Shown piece after piece: positions 10,478-21,594 of a stretch of 64,000 nucleotides of DNA. The notes under the pieces are model-generated. The model had not been told where the DNA came from. It saw only the letters and a program-made list of their open reading frames with translations, and made no database searches. The translations under genes were made by a program, and so were the position numbers. Every line of letters begins with the position of its first letter. Within the stretch, counting starts at the first letter, position 1. The stretch is from Tubiluchus corallicola (Eukaryota; Priapulida; Priapulimorpha; Priapulimorphida; Tubiluchidae): assembly GCA_030141605.1 (NCBI GenBank), contig JAQGDQ010000460.1:118238-182237 (forward strand), given 5' to 3'.

Positions 10478-11323
10478 ATGGACAATTTTACAGCAAATGT
10501 GACAGAGCCGGCACAGCAGAAAAACTTGCAAATTCTACAAATCGTTTTATACTTATATCTGTTTACTGCTGTGGCTATAATTGCCGGCAACACATTAGTT
10601 CTGGTTGCAGTTTATAAGTACATACAGCTGCAGACAAAAATGAATGCACTGATCGTGTCTCTAGCCGTTTCGGATTTAGTGGTTGGACTAATGCTGCCTT
10701 CAAAAATAGTCAATTCTAGACTATCTAATGCAATGTTAAGTCAAGTAAATGCATTTATTCTAGTGCTATTGACAGGTGTGAGCATAATACATCTATGTGT
10801 TATAGCTGCAGAAAGATATCTGGCTGTTCTACATCCCTATAAATACAATAACTATATTACAAAGAAGACAATGGCAGGTTGTATTTGCGTGGTTTGGTTT
10901 TTTGGATTCGTTACAACCTGTCTGCCTCAAGCAATGGAAATTTCTGGACAGCCTGCTTCATGGATAGAACTAATGGATAGAATATGGTTTTTCTATTTAC
11001 CTATAATCATAATCACAATATTATATGCAAAAATTTGGAAGGCTGCACGGAAGCAAGTGTTGAGAATTCATCAAGAAAATCCACAGGCTAGTGTAAAGGT
11101 GGCAGAAATGAAAGCAACACACATGTTATTTGTGACCACTATTGTATTCTTCGTTTGCTGGGGGCCTTTTTTCATAATTGGCAAATCGTATTCTGGGAAA
11201 AATCATCTAGACATGTACTGGTTTTGGTTTGGATATTGCAACAGTTTTGCCAATCCAATCATCTATGCCCTAATGAATAACAAGTTTAGAGCAGCTTTCA
11301 AGAAAATCTGTTTGTGCAAATAA
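10478..11323 (+). CDS. Class A GPCR, cluster copy 6
   Basis: 281-residue single-exon receptor. An upstream ATG at 10463 would add five residues; the ATG at 10478 (MDNFTANVT) matches the family start. Landmarks: GN in TM1, LAVSD in TM2, AERYLAVLHPYKY, W in TM4, YLPIIIITILY in TM5 (Pro and Tyr kept), FFVCWGP in TM6, SFANPIIYA in TM7, tail FKKICLCK. TM3 begins NAFILVLL with no cysteine. The stretch PSKIV-SRLSNAMLSQVN before TM3 is shared almost only with the copy at 18644, whereas the 3' flank matches copies 8 and 9, a mosaic pattern. Ligand unknown. Confidence 0.92.
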   Translation: MDNFTANVTEPAQQKNLQILQIVLYLYLFTAVAIIAGNTLVLVAVYKYIQLQTKMNALIVSLAVSDLVVGLMLPSKIVNSRLSNAMLSQVNAFILVLLTGVSIIHLCVIAAERYLAVLHPYKYNNYITKKTMAGCICVVWFFGFVTTCLPQAMEISGQPASWIELMDRIWFFYLPIIIITILYAKIWKAARKQVLRIHQENPQASVKVAEMKATHMLFVTTIVFFVCWGPFFIIGKSYSGKNHLDMYWFWFGYCNSFANPIIYALMNNKFRAAFKKICLCK

Positions 11324-12676
11324 AGGCGAAGTTGACATGTATGCAAATTAGTGAGTAGTGTGTTGGTGAATAAGAAATCATGTCTGCGAAAAAACTGAAA
11401 CACATATAAAGTGTCTTGAATGAATTACCATCAATGGAAAACATTAAATAACATTTCAAGCAGCAGGCAACATTTGTAACAAGAAGTCAACTACAGCACG
11501 TCAGCCTGCTGTGAATTTAAATTCAGAACGATATGCCCACAGGAGTGAAGATTGGTAAAATAAGAGCACAGGAATTTTGAAATTACAATATCAGATTAAA
11601 AATGCGAGCTCCATCACTCTATTCATAGTATGTTCTAGTACAGTCTTGTGGTGGCACTCAATACAATGGCACTGAGTGATTAGTGGTGAGGTGAACGGCC
11701 AAGATGAAATGGTATGTGCTTTGCGACTGAATTTAAGCAAGCCGAGCATGGTATGTAAATGGTTCTTGACCACCTGGGTTCAATACTTACTCTCAGCAAT
11801 TTCATCGGCCATAATGATTCTCGTTGTTATCTGGTTCGGAAAGATGTGCATGATACTACATGGCAGATGAAGCGCCCCAAAACAGTTTTCATGGTAGTCA
11901 CCGCTCAATTTAATAACAACTCAGAGTAGCTTAACTTTGTTTACTAAGCACAGTACATCTGTTCCCTTTGCCACCAAGTCATCTTTATTGAGCTAACACC
12001 TTCAGTTAACACTTCTCTTGCACAAACATTACATGATCAACAACGTCTTTTGTTTAATCCTGGTGAGAAGCTCTAGGTATCCCATATTTAGACTTGCGTG
12101 ATGGAAAAGTGTGAAAATTCTCACAGACTCGTGTGCTATCTAAATTTTACCTGACAAGAGTCTTTCATGATGAACATGGCATCATATCCACGAGGTGTCA
12201 CATAAGTGCGAGACACTTATTATATCTTGGTTCAAGTGTGATGAAAGTATAATCACAACAGTAAAAGTGCTGCACAGAACAAAGCTGGCAGGTTTGGATT
12301 TTTGCTGCTCTGGAATTTTTGGAGCATGTGTACATCAAAACATTGAGTTTGAACTGCAGGATTTTTAAAGCTTTCTGACACGGAAATTTGGACTATCTAA
12401 TCAAAACAAAAAACCAAACACAAAAACAAAAACAAAAAAACTAAAGCTAAAAAGCGCTTACATGACACTCTGAACATACTATGTGAGACATTTATTCAAC
12501 ATGATTAGATGAAGGTCGCTTGGATAAAAATACACCTTTTCTCCAGTAGAAGAAAACTAGTGAATGCTAACACAAATACTGGCGAAAAAGTACTTTACAC
12601 TTTCAATGTTGAGTCAGTGGTATACAGGATAAGTGACTAATTCACCATCAAATAAAATACTTAGCTTGAATGTACA
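11324..12676. repeat. GPCR-flanking duplicated unit, copy A
   Basis: The first about 360 bp after the stop match the 3' flanks at 16987 and 19490 (AGTGAGTAGTGTGTTGGTGA and CAGCACGTCAGCCTGCTGTG). The last about 150 bp before 12677 (ACCTTTTCTCCAGTAGAAG, GTACTTTACACTTTCAATG) match the 5' flanks of the copies at 18644 and 21595. These shared flanks mark the unit of tandem duplication. No other gene is present. Confidence 0.7.
11683..11870 (+). mobile_element. tRNA-derived SINE-like copy A
   Basis: Contains an A-box-like region (TGAACGGCCAAGATG) and, about 90 bp later, a B-box-like GGGTTCAATACT. Related copies occur at about 17970, 20505 and 63829, the last far outside the GPCR duplication, which supports an interspersed element. 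Confidence 0.5.
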
Positions 12677-13519
12677 ATGGTTAATTTTACAGTAAATAAG
12701 ACAGAGCAAGCAGATCAGAAAGACGTGCTCATTCTAGAAATTTTCTTGTACTTGCATGTGTTTACTGTTGTGGCTATAATTGCTGGTAACACGTTAGTTC
12801 TGATGGCAGTTTATAAATATATACAGCTGCGGACAAAAACGAACACACTGATATTGTCGCTAGCTGTGACAGATTTACTAGTCGGACTAATTGTGCCTTT
12901 AGAAATCACTCGTTTGAGAAAAGGTAATTCAATTTTAATTCTAACTGTTGAATGCATTCTGGTGTTTTTGACATGTGTAAGCACAATACATCTATGTGTC
13001 ATAGCTGCAGAAAGATATCTGGCCGTTTTACATCCCCATAAGTACAATAACTACATTACAAAGAAGACAATGACAGGTTGTATTTTTGTCGTTTGGTTTC
13101 TTGGATTCACTACAGCCTCTCTGCTTCAAGTACTAGAATTTACTGGAAGACCTGATTTAAAAATAGTGGTGGATAAAGTGCTACTCTTTTATTTGCCTCT
13201 AATCATACTATCAGTACTATACACAACAATATGGAAGGCTGCACGGAGGCAAGTGTTGAGAATTCATCAAGAAAATCGACAGACTAGTGTAAAGGTGGCA
13301 GAAATGAAAGCAACAAAGATGTTACTTGTGACCACTGTTGTATTTTTCGTTTGCTGGGGGCCAGCTTTCATAATTAGAAAATCGTATTCTGAGGAAAATC
13401 ATCTAGATATGTCGTGGTTTTGGTTTGGATATTGCAACAGTTTTGTTAATCCAATAATCTATGCCGTAATGAACAGTAAGTTTAGAACAGCTTTCAAGAA
13501 AATATGTTTGTGCAAGTAA
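12677..13519 (+). CDS. Class A GPCR, cluster copy 7
   Basis: 280-residue single-exon receptor beginning MVNFTVNKT (two sequons). GN in TM1, LAVTD in TM2, AERYLAVLHPHKY after TM3, W in TM4, YLPLIILSVLY in TM5, FFVCWGP in TM6, SFVNPIIYA in TM7, ending FKKICLCK. This copy does have a cysteine at the start of TM3 (VECILVFL). The LRKGNSILI block before TM3 is like copies 2 and 8, while the TM4-TM5 loop (LEFTGRPDLK) is like copy 1, so it looks recombinant. 5' flank shared with the copies at 18644 and 21595; 3' flank shared with copy 1. Ligand unknown. Confidence 0.92.
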   Translation: MVNFTVNKTEQADQKDVLILEIFLYLHVFTVVAIIAGNTLVLMAVYKYIQLRTKTNTLILSLAVTDLLVGLIVPLEITRLRKGNSILILTVECILVFLTCVSTIHLCVIAAERYLAVLHPHKYNNYITKKTMTGCIFVVWFLGFTTASLLQVLEFTGRPDLKIVVDKVLLFYLPLIILSVLYTTIWKAARRQVLRIHQENRQTSVKVAEMKATKMLLVTTVVFFVCWGPAFIIRKSYSEENHLDMSWFWFGYCNSFVNPIIYAVMNSKFRTAFKKICLCK

Positions 13520-14212
13520 GAGCCAAGTAACAGAATATGTGAAGATTGCAATGGTCAGCAAAACATGTGGTTTACGGCCATGAAAAATAGAAAAGTGTTT
13601 TATAAACAATGCATTTATTGGAACGGGAATTCATATGAGTCGAATATTTGGTGACACGTTCTGTAATTTGGTGTGGCTACAGGTTTCCATTTAACATTTT
13701 CAAAAACCATCTTCTCAGGCAACCTGTTGTCAGTCTTTTATAACGTTCATGCACAAAAGTTAGTATTGCTTTGTGTGAAGTGACAACATTGATATCTCAT
13801 CAAATATGAGCAGTAGATCGATGTATATGGTATGTGGTATGAAAACAAAAACTTTAAAATCACGGATTTAAAGAGATTTTAGGAAACACTAATAACACTC
13901 GATGCTTATTGCACATTTGTTACTGGAAGTTGCTAACATTTTTCTCAGGAATTTCAATGAATATAACCTCCAATTCTCTCCATAGAGCCTTGACCTTACT
14001 GTACATTGGACATGGGTGAAGGCACACTGACTTGTGAGCTACTTGAAATTCATTGAGCACAAGTAATTTTATATTGAACATGACATCAATTAAGTCCAAT
14101 AAACGTGTGGAAAGTCATATGCTACTTGAAGTGCAATAAAAGAGTAAGAATGAAAAAATATATAGTGTTTGGAGGAGAACTGCCAGAGTATGAGCAGTTC
14201 AAAATTTCCGGT

Positions 14213-14380
14213 TTAGAATGTCGGAATTTTCTACGGGGAAATAGAGGAAGAGGACGATCCAAGCTGAGATGGGTTGAATTCATAAACGGAGACCTTAGAA
14301 AGAAGAACATAAATGAAGAGATGGTCAACAACAGGAATGCATGGAGAAGACTTATGCACAACGGCGACCCCGCATAGGAA
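14213..14380 (+). mobile_element. LINE reverse-transcriptase C-terminal remnant
   Basis: An open frame ending at the TAG at 14375-14377 reads GRGRSKLRWVEFINGDLRKK and then RNAWRRLMHNGDP. A glycine/arginine-rich stretch, RW, an acidic helix and a W-R-R pair are characteristic of the C-terminus of many invertebrate LINE polyproteins. Only about 55 codons remain; the upstream part of the frame is not obviously related. It is an insertion in GPCR intergenic DNA, not a host gene. Confidence 0.5.
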
Positions 14381-15756
14381 AAAGCTGGGGAGAAGAAGAA
14401 TGTCGGATTTTGTACTATTTTTAGGTATCATAAATGGACAACTGGACTAGTCATTTAGATAAAAACGAAATTGTGAGTTCACGATAATCAGTGAAACATA
14501 AACCAAAGCAAATTTTTGTGTGATTTCACTCCTTATGTGATTTCAAACTTTTAACAAGTGTAAAAACACTCACAGACTTGTGCACTATTTAGGACTTCCC
14601 TAACCGGTGTCTCTTAGGTTAAATGTGACATCATGCCTAAACGTGAGATGGATGCAAGGAAGGTGCTAAATTACTTTAAGAATGATAAAAAAAGGACAAC
14701 GAACTGCCAGTGCACAGAATGAGGCTGAGAGTTTCGAATTTCTCAAGCCAATGTGAAATTTCCTGAGCAGGAATATTTCAAAACTTTAAATATACTGCTT
14801 TTCAGCCATGGATATGAACAGTCAAGACTTTTAATTTAGACAAAAGGGAATTTCAATGTACATTAATTAGTGCAATGTATAATGTGCACTCAGCTATTCC
14901 ACTTGCATTCCAAAAAAACCTTTAGTGAGTCAACACCCTAAGGAAAAGACTCAGAACTCTATTAAGGCTTCTACATGGACATCGTTTTAAGTTAATTCGC
15001 ATGTAAGCCCTATTGTTCGCGATTGCGTGAAAATATGCAACACTTAATTCATAACGATCCTAGCAAAGCAACTTCAGCATGAGCTTTTAACATTCAGGTG
15101 GGTGTTAAACACCAAAGCATCATGTTGCATAAGGCAAACGGAAAATTTGTTAGGTAGGTTTGCACTGATAATTTTGCTCCAGTGTGACTAGTTTAATATA
15201 ATACAGTTCTAATTCTACTTTAGTGTGACTGTAATTACACTAGCTTTCGCTTACTTTCTATTTCCAGATGATTTTAACTAAATACTGGAGCTTTTACTTA
15301 TGTTCTACTTTTTAATTAGATCGATTTTCAATTAATGTTTTCATGTGACTTAATTTATAAATTATGCTACCCAGGCTGGGATTAATAAATGATGAATGTT
15401 TTTGTTGAATGTGAGGTGGATGGTAGTTAATTTAAGTTAATTTAAACTTAATTAGTGACATGAAAATATTATGCATTATTGTCTACAGTAGTCACTCCCA
15501 GTACATAATGCAACAGCTGAGCAGTGTTTTCAGCTACCGAAAAAACTAACAAGCCAGGGTCGAATTCCATTTTTTTTATTAGTTAGTCATTTAGTGGTCG
15601 ATTGCAACCTGTGCAGTTTTCTCTTAAAAGTCATATATGTACCCAACATTAACCCTTTCCATAACTACATGCTATACAAAGAAAAATATATAGCCATGCA
15701 TACCTAGTGCAACAAAGAAACGTAAATATGAGCTAATGCACTCCATAAGAGGCAGC
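14381..15756. other. Intergenic, upstream of copy 8
   Basis: No gene seen. 14430-14910 is the diverged counterpart of 5840-6290. The remainder is AT-rich without exon-like frames. Confidence 0.4.
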
Positions 15757-15765
15757 TATAAAAAG
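15757..15765 (+). promoter_or_regulatory. TATA box upstream of GPCR copy 8
   Basis: TATAAAAAG, 381 bp before the copy 8 ATG, aligned with the box at 6452 upstream of copy 2 and followed by the same AGCTTTC and AGTCAATAATTGTCAGTTG-type sequence. Confidence 0.45.
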
Positions 15766-16137
15766 CAGCTAGCTTTCGTGGTCAGAGTAAGAAAGTCAAT
15801 AATTGTCAGTTGACCGATATCCATTTTGTTCTAGCAGATAAGTCAAATAAGTAATCTCCAACACAGTATTGGCTCAGTATAGCACACCAGTAAGATCTGT
15901 TCCATACATCTCCACTCATTGTTCTTTTTAGACTCAAATGTAAACTCAGGAATAGATTAGCAATTTCAATCTCTTCCAAGCATTTAACAGAAAGCCTACG
16001 AAAATGCAAGATTTGTATTGTGTAAATGTATTCTGTGCTTTTCTATACAAAGTGTATGGCATTTTACAGTAAAGAGATATCCAAGATGTTCGTGTACTAC
16101 TCCTGTGCTATAAAAAGGCACTATATTTTCAAAGATA

Positions 16138-16986
16138 ATGGTTAATTTTTCAGTAAATATGACAGAGCAGGAAGGGCAGAAACAACTGTGTATTACTGCA
16201 CAATTTTTTTCATACTTGTATGTGTTTACTGCCGTGGCTATAATTGTTGGCAACATGCTAGTTCTAGTAACAGTTTATAAGTACATACAGCTCCAGACAA
16301 AATCGAATGCACTGATTGTGTCGCTAGCTGTGGCAGACTTACTAGTCGGACTAATGCTGCCTTTAGAAATTGCTCATTTGTGAAAAGGTAACGCAAATTT
16401 ATTTCTAGTTGGTGAATGCATTATGATATTTTTGATGAGTGTGAGCATAATACATCTATGTGTTATAGCTGCAGAAAGGTATCTGGCTGTTTTACATCCC
16501 TATAAGTACAACAGCTACATCACAGGGAAGATGATAGCTGCTTTCATTTGTGCTACTTGGTTTCTTGTGTTTGCTGCAGCCTGTCTAATCATAGCATTAT
16601 ACATCCCTAATGGATTTCATTCAGTAGTTCTCGTGGATAACATTTTGTTCTTCTATTTGCCTCTAATCATACTATCAGTACTGTACACAATAATATGGAA
16701 GGCGGCACGGAGGCATGTGTTGAGAATTCATCAAGAAAATCCACAGGCTAGTGTAAAGGTGTCAGAAATGAAAGCAACAAAGATGTTACTTGTGGTCACT
16801 GTTGTATTCTTCATTTGTTGGGGACCTGTTTTCATAATTGCAAAACTAGATCCTGTGAAAAGTGACCACTATACTTCACTCAGGCTTTGATTTGGATTCT
16901 CCAACAGTTTTGCCAATCCAATCATCTATGCTGTAATGAACAGCAAGTTTAAAAAAGCTTTCAAGAAAATCTGTTTGTGCAGATGA
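16138..16986 (+). pseudogene. GPCR copy 8, full length with two nonsense codons
   Basis: One continuous reading frame of 282 codons plus stop would encode a complete receptor (MVNFSVNMT to FKKICLCR), but it is cut twice. TGA at 16381 replaces the Arg codon of the LRKGN block (AGA in relatives), and TGA at 16888 replaces the Trp codon before FGFSNSF (TGG in relatives). No indels are present and all class A motifs remain (LAVAD, AERYLAVL, CWGP, NPIIYA), so inactivation is recent or the allele is polymorphic. Two shorter open frames result: 16138-16383 and 16423-16890. It keeps the TATA box found upstream of copy 2. Confidence 0.85.
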
Positions 16987-18643
16987 AGGCAAAATTAACA
17001 AGTATGCAAATTAGTGAGTAGTGTGTTGGTGAATAAGAAATCATGTCTATAAAAAATGAAATACATATAAAACTTTTTTGAATGAATTACCATCAATGGA
17101 AAACATTAAATAACATTTCAAGCAGCAGGCAACATTTGTAACAACAAGTCAACTACAGCACGTCAGCCTGCTGTGAATTTAAATTCAGCATGATATGCCC
17201 ACGAGAGTGAAGATTGGTAAAATTTCAACACAGACTTCTTGAAATTACAATGTCAGGTTAAAAATCGAGTTCCATCAATCTATTCATAGTACGTTCTAGT
17301 ACAGCCCTGAGATGGCACTCAATACAATGGCACTAAGAAAACAATAAGGAAATGAATTAGTTTCTATCATGGTCTTCACCACAGAAAACTAAACACTCAT
17401 TTTGATTTGTTATCAAGAAGAAATGGAACTTGAACCTCTGGACTCTGTAATGCTGTCCTGAGTTTCTCAGAGAAGATGTACGAAAGCTGAACAGAGTCGT
17501 TTGATGCAGAGGAACTAAAAGCAAACATTATATTCTGCTGAGACCAAATGAATCTTAAAGAAGTGAGAAACTGCATCGGCTGTAGTTTGAAATGAAAATG
17601 GTGAACAGTGGAGTACTTACTGTAAATTTTAATGCAATGACAAACTTTTTTCCTGTATTTATTTTTTATATCGCTTATTTAATACTTATTTATCTTTGTT
17701 TACAAGCGATTCCGCTATTTTCCTTTTACATTATCGCGTTCAAAATTCATTCATAATATAGTACAGTCTCTATGTTATAGTCTCTAGTACAATATTGTAT
17801 ATTTTTATTCTCTTCCATTCAACTTGCTAGACGTCAGTCATCCGAAAAGTAACAAAAATTTCAAAACTTTCTTCAAGTTTCACATAATTCGAAATATAAA
17901 AATAAATATCTGTCTGGATTTACTCTCTATTTAATGTTGTAATTTGGAAAGCTCTCATTAGGCAATTACAGGCAAGATGAACGGCCGAGATGTCATGGTG
18001 TGTACTTCACAACTGAAGCTAAGCACAAGCTGAGCTTGGTAAGCAAATCGTTCTTGACCACTTGGGTTCGGTACTTGCTCTCTGAAGTTTCATTAGCTAC
18101 GTTGAATGTCGCTGTCACCTTGTTGAATATTTAATAGTGAGTTACACAGCTTTACACCTGTTCCCTTTACCAACAAATCACCTTTATTGAACTGACGCCT
18201 TCAGTCAACGCGTCTCTTGTGCAAACATTTCATGATAAATAACGTCTTTTGTTTAATACTGATGCAAAACTCTATGTATCCCATATTTAGACTTCCGTGA
18301 TGGAAAAATGTGAAAGTTCTCACAGACTTGGCAGCTATCTAAATTTTACCTGACAAGAGTCTTTCATGTTGAATGTGACATCATATCCACGAGGTGTCAC
18401 ATAAGTGCGAAATACTTGTTATATCTTGCTTCAAGTGTGATGAAAGGATGAAAGGTCGCGTGGATAAAAATACACCTTTTCTCCAGTAGAAGAAAACTAA
18501 AGAATGCTAACACAAATACTGGTGAAAAAGTACTTTACACTTTCAATGTTGAGTCAGTGGAATTTTGTATTAGCAAAGTATGCAGTGTATACAGGATAAG
18601 CGACTAATGTACCATCAAATAAAATACTAAGCTTGAATGTACA
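16987..18643. repeat. GPCR-flanking duplicated unit, copy B
   Basis: Closely similar to 19490-21594 over most of its length, including the CAGCAGGCAACAT, GAAATGGAACTTGAACCTCT and AATGGTGAACAGTGGAGTAC phrases. Copy B lacks about 40 bp (between 17700 and 17710) and longer blocks further right that copy C keeps. It contains a SINE-like segment near 17970-18130. No gene besides the flanking receptors. Confidence 0.8.
17970..18130 (+). mobile_element. tRNA-derived SINE-like copy B
   Basis: GATGAACGGCCGAGATG (A-box-like) followed by CTTGGGTTCGGTACTTGCTC (B-box-like). Homologous to 11683-11870 and 20505-20700; copies B and C were duplicated with the GPCR unit. Confidence 0.5.
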
Positions 18644-19489
18644 ATGGTTAATTTTACAGTAAACAAGACAGAGCAAGCGGATCAGGAAGACGTGCTTATT
18701 CTAGAAATTTTCTTGTACTTGTATGTGTTTACTGCCGTGGCTATAATTACTGGTAACACGTTAGTTCTGATGGTAGTTTATAAGTACATACAGCTACGGA
18801 CAAAAACGAATGCACTGATCGTGTCGCTAGCTGTGGCAGACTTGCTGGTTGGAATAATGCTGCCTTCAAAAACAGTCATTTCTAGACTTTCTAATGCAAT
18901 GTTAAATCAAGTCAATGAATTTATTCTAGTGCTATTGACAGGTGTGAGCATAATACATCTATGTGTTATAGCTGCAGAAAGATTTCTGGCTGTTCTACAT
19001 CCCTATAAATACAATAACTACATTACAAAGAAGACAATGGCAGGTTGTATATGTGTCGTTTGGTTTTTTGGATTCGTTACAACCTCTCTGCTTCAAATAC
19101 TAGAAATTACAGGAAAATCTGATTTAAAAACAGTAGTGGATAATGTGCTATTCTTTTATTTGCCTACAATCAAACTGTCAGTATTATATGCATCAATATG
19201 GAAGGCTGCACGAAGGCAAGTGTTGAGAATTCATCAAGAAAATCCACAGACTAGTGTAAACGTGGCAGAAATGAAAGCAACAAAGATGTTATTTGTGACC
19301 ACTGTTGTATTCTTCGTTTGCTGGGGGCCTTTTTTCATAATTAGAAAACCAGATTCAGCGAATAGTGCTCTGAATTATTCCTTCTGCATTTGGTTTGGAT
19401 ATTGCAACAGTTTTGCCAATCCAATCATCTATGCCGTAATGAACAGCAAGTTTAGAAAAGCTTTCAAGAAAATCTGTTTGTGCAGATGA
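18644..19489 (+). CDS. Class A GPCR, cluster copy 9
   Basis: 281-residue single-exon receptor, MVNFTVNKT start. The TM1, TM2, TM4, TM6 (FFVCWGP) and TM7 (SFANPIIYA) motifs are intact. Two departures: ERF instead of ERY at the cytoplasmic end of TM3, and a lysine inside TM5 (YLPTIKLSVLY), where relatives have hydrophobic residues. The tail ends FKKICLCR. TM3 (NEFILVLLTGVS) lacks the class A cysteine. The N-terminal third resembles copy 7, the pre-TM3 block resembles copy 6, and the TM4-5 loop (LEITGKSDLK) resembles copy 1. Whether the TM5 lysine blocks function cannot be judged by eye. Confidence 0.9.
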   Translation: MVNFTVNKTEQADQEDVLILEIFLYLYVFTAVAIITGNTLVLMVVYKYIQLRTKTNALIVSLAVADLLVGIMLPSKTVISRLSNAMLNQVNEFILVLLTGVSIIHLCVIAAERFLAVLHPYKYNNYITKKTMAGCICVVWFFGFVTTSLLQILEITGKSDLKTVVDNVLFFYLPTIKLSVLYASIWKAARRQVLRIHQENPQTSVNVAEMKATKMLFVTTVVFFVCWGPFFIIRKPDSANSALNYSFCIWFGYCNSFANPIIYAVMNSKFRKAFKKICLCR

Positions 19490-21594
19490 AGGCAAAATTA
19501 ACATGTATGCGAATTAGTGAGTCGTGTGTTGGTCAATAAGAAATCATGTCTACAAAAAAATGAAATACATAGAAAAGTTTTTTGAATGAATTACCATCAA
19601 TGGAAAACATTAAATAACATTTCAAGCAGCAGGCAACATATGTAACAACAAGTCGACTACAGCACGTCAGCCTGCTGTGAATTTAAATTCAGCATGATAT
19701 GCCCACGAGAGTGAAGATTGGCAAAAATTTAAACACAGACTTCTTGAAATTGCAATGTCAGATTAAAAATCGAGTTCAATCAATCTATTCATAGTATCTT
19801 CTAGTACAGTCTTGTGGTGGCACTCAATACAATGGCACTGAGAAAACAATAAGGAAATCAATTAGTTTCTATCATGGTCTTTACCACAGAAAACTAAACA
19901 CTCATTTTGATTTGTTATCAAGAAGAAATGGAACTTGAACCTCTGGACTCTGTAATGCTGTCCTGAGTTTCTCAGAGAGGATGTACGAAAGCTGAACAGA
20001 GTCGTTTGATGCAGAGGACCTAAAAGCAAACATTATATTCTGCTGAGACCAAATGAATCTTAAAGAAGTGAGAAACTGCATCGGCTGTAGTTTGAAATGA
20101 AAATGGTGAACAGTGGAGTACTTACTGTAAATTTTAACAATGATAAACTTTTTTCCTGTATTTATTTTTTATATCGCTTATTTAATACTTATTTATCTTT
20201 GTTTACACGAAAACGTCTGTATAACATCAATGTCAGAATTTTCAAGCGATTCCGCTATTTTCCGTTTACATTATCGCGTTCAAAATTCATTCATAATATA
20301 GTACAGTCTCTATGTTATAGTCTCTAGTACAATATTGTATATTTTCATTCTCTTCCATTCAACTTGCTAGACGTCAGTCACCCGAAAAGTAACAAAAATT
20401 TAAAACTCTCTTCAAGTTTCACAAAATTCGAAATGTAAAAATAAATTCCTGTCGGGATTTACTCTCTATTTAATGTTGTAATTTGGAAAGCTCTCATTAA
20501 GCGATTAGAGCTGAGATGAACGGCCGAGATGTCATGGTGTGTACTTCACAACTGAAGTCAAGCACAAGCTGAGCCTGGTAAGCAAATGGTTCTTGACCAC
20601 TTGGGTTTGGTACTTGCTCTCTGCTGTTTCATTAGCTATGTTTAAATATCTCTGTTACCTGGCTGAAGTAAGACATGTGAGATGTTGCATAGCAGACAAA
20701 GTGCTCTGAAACAGTTTTAATGGTAGTCACCCCTCTATTTAATAGCGAGTCACAGCAGCGCAACTTTTTCCACTCAGCATTGTACACCTGTTCCCTTTGC
20801 TAACAAATCACATTTACTGAGCTGACACCTTCAGTTAAGGCGTCTCTTGTGCAAACATTTCATGATAAACAACGTCTTTTGTTTAATACTGATGCAAAGC
20901 TCTACATATCCGAAATTCAGATATGCGTGTTGTAAACGTGTGAAAACCCTGGCAGATTTGTGTGCTGTCTAAATTTTACCTGACAAGTCTTTCATGCTGA
21001 ACGTGGCATCATATCCACGAGGTGCCAAGTAAGTGCGAGGCAGGCAATATCCTACTTCAAGATTGATGAAAGGATAACGACAACAGTAAAAGTGGTGCAC
21101 AGAGCAAGGCAGCCAGGTTTGGATTTTTGCCATTTTGAACTTATTCGAGCACGTGTACTTCAAAACATTGAATTTGCACTGTGAGGTTTTTAAAGTATTT
21201 CTGACACAGATATTTAGACTATGTAATCTAGATAAGAGAAACATTTGATGAAATTCCATGTTAATTCATTTAATTTATTAAAACAAAAGACCAGAAGAAA
21301 CCTAAAAAACGCTTACAGGACACCGAAAATATCCTGTGAGAGATTTATACAGGATTGTTCGGATTTTGCTGTCATGTAGAAGATTATGCGGATAAAGAGA
21401 CACCTTTTCTCCATTAACTTTCTTCCATTTTCTCTAGTAGAAGAAAACTAATGAATGCTAACACAAATACTGGTGAAAAAGTACTTTACACTTTCAATGC
21501 TGAGTCAGTGGAATTTTGCATTAGCAAAGTATCCAGTGTATACAGGATAAGTGACTAGTTCACCATCAAATAAGACATTCAACTTGAATGTGCA
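19490..21594. repeat. GPCR-flanking duplicated unit, copy C
   Basis: The longer partner of 16987-18643; also shares the 5' leader of the copy 7 gene. Open frames within it (20097-20327; 20969-21259 on the other strand) have no counterpart kept open in copy B and are not taken as genes. Confidence 0.8.
20505..20700 (+). mobile_element. tRNA-derived SINE-like copy C
   Basis: GATGAACGGCCGAGATG and CTTGGGTTTGGTACTTGCTC, as in copy B, with a longer 3' part containing GCATAGCAGACAAAG. Confidence 0.5.

Noticed and set aside
16138-16986. TGA readthrough or selenocysteine in GPCR copy 8
   Set aside because: The two TGA codons replace ordinary Arg and Trp codons of close relatives, and no SECIS-like structure is evident; simple nonsense mutations explain it.
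20097-20327. 76-codon frame between GPCR copies 9 and 10
   Set aside because: The homologous sequence in the duplicated unit at 17590-17790 has a deletion of about 40 bp and does not keep the frame.
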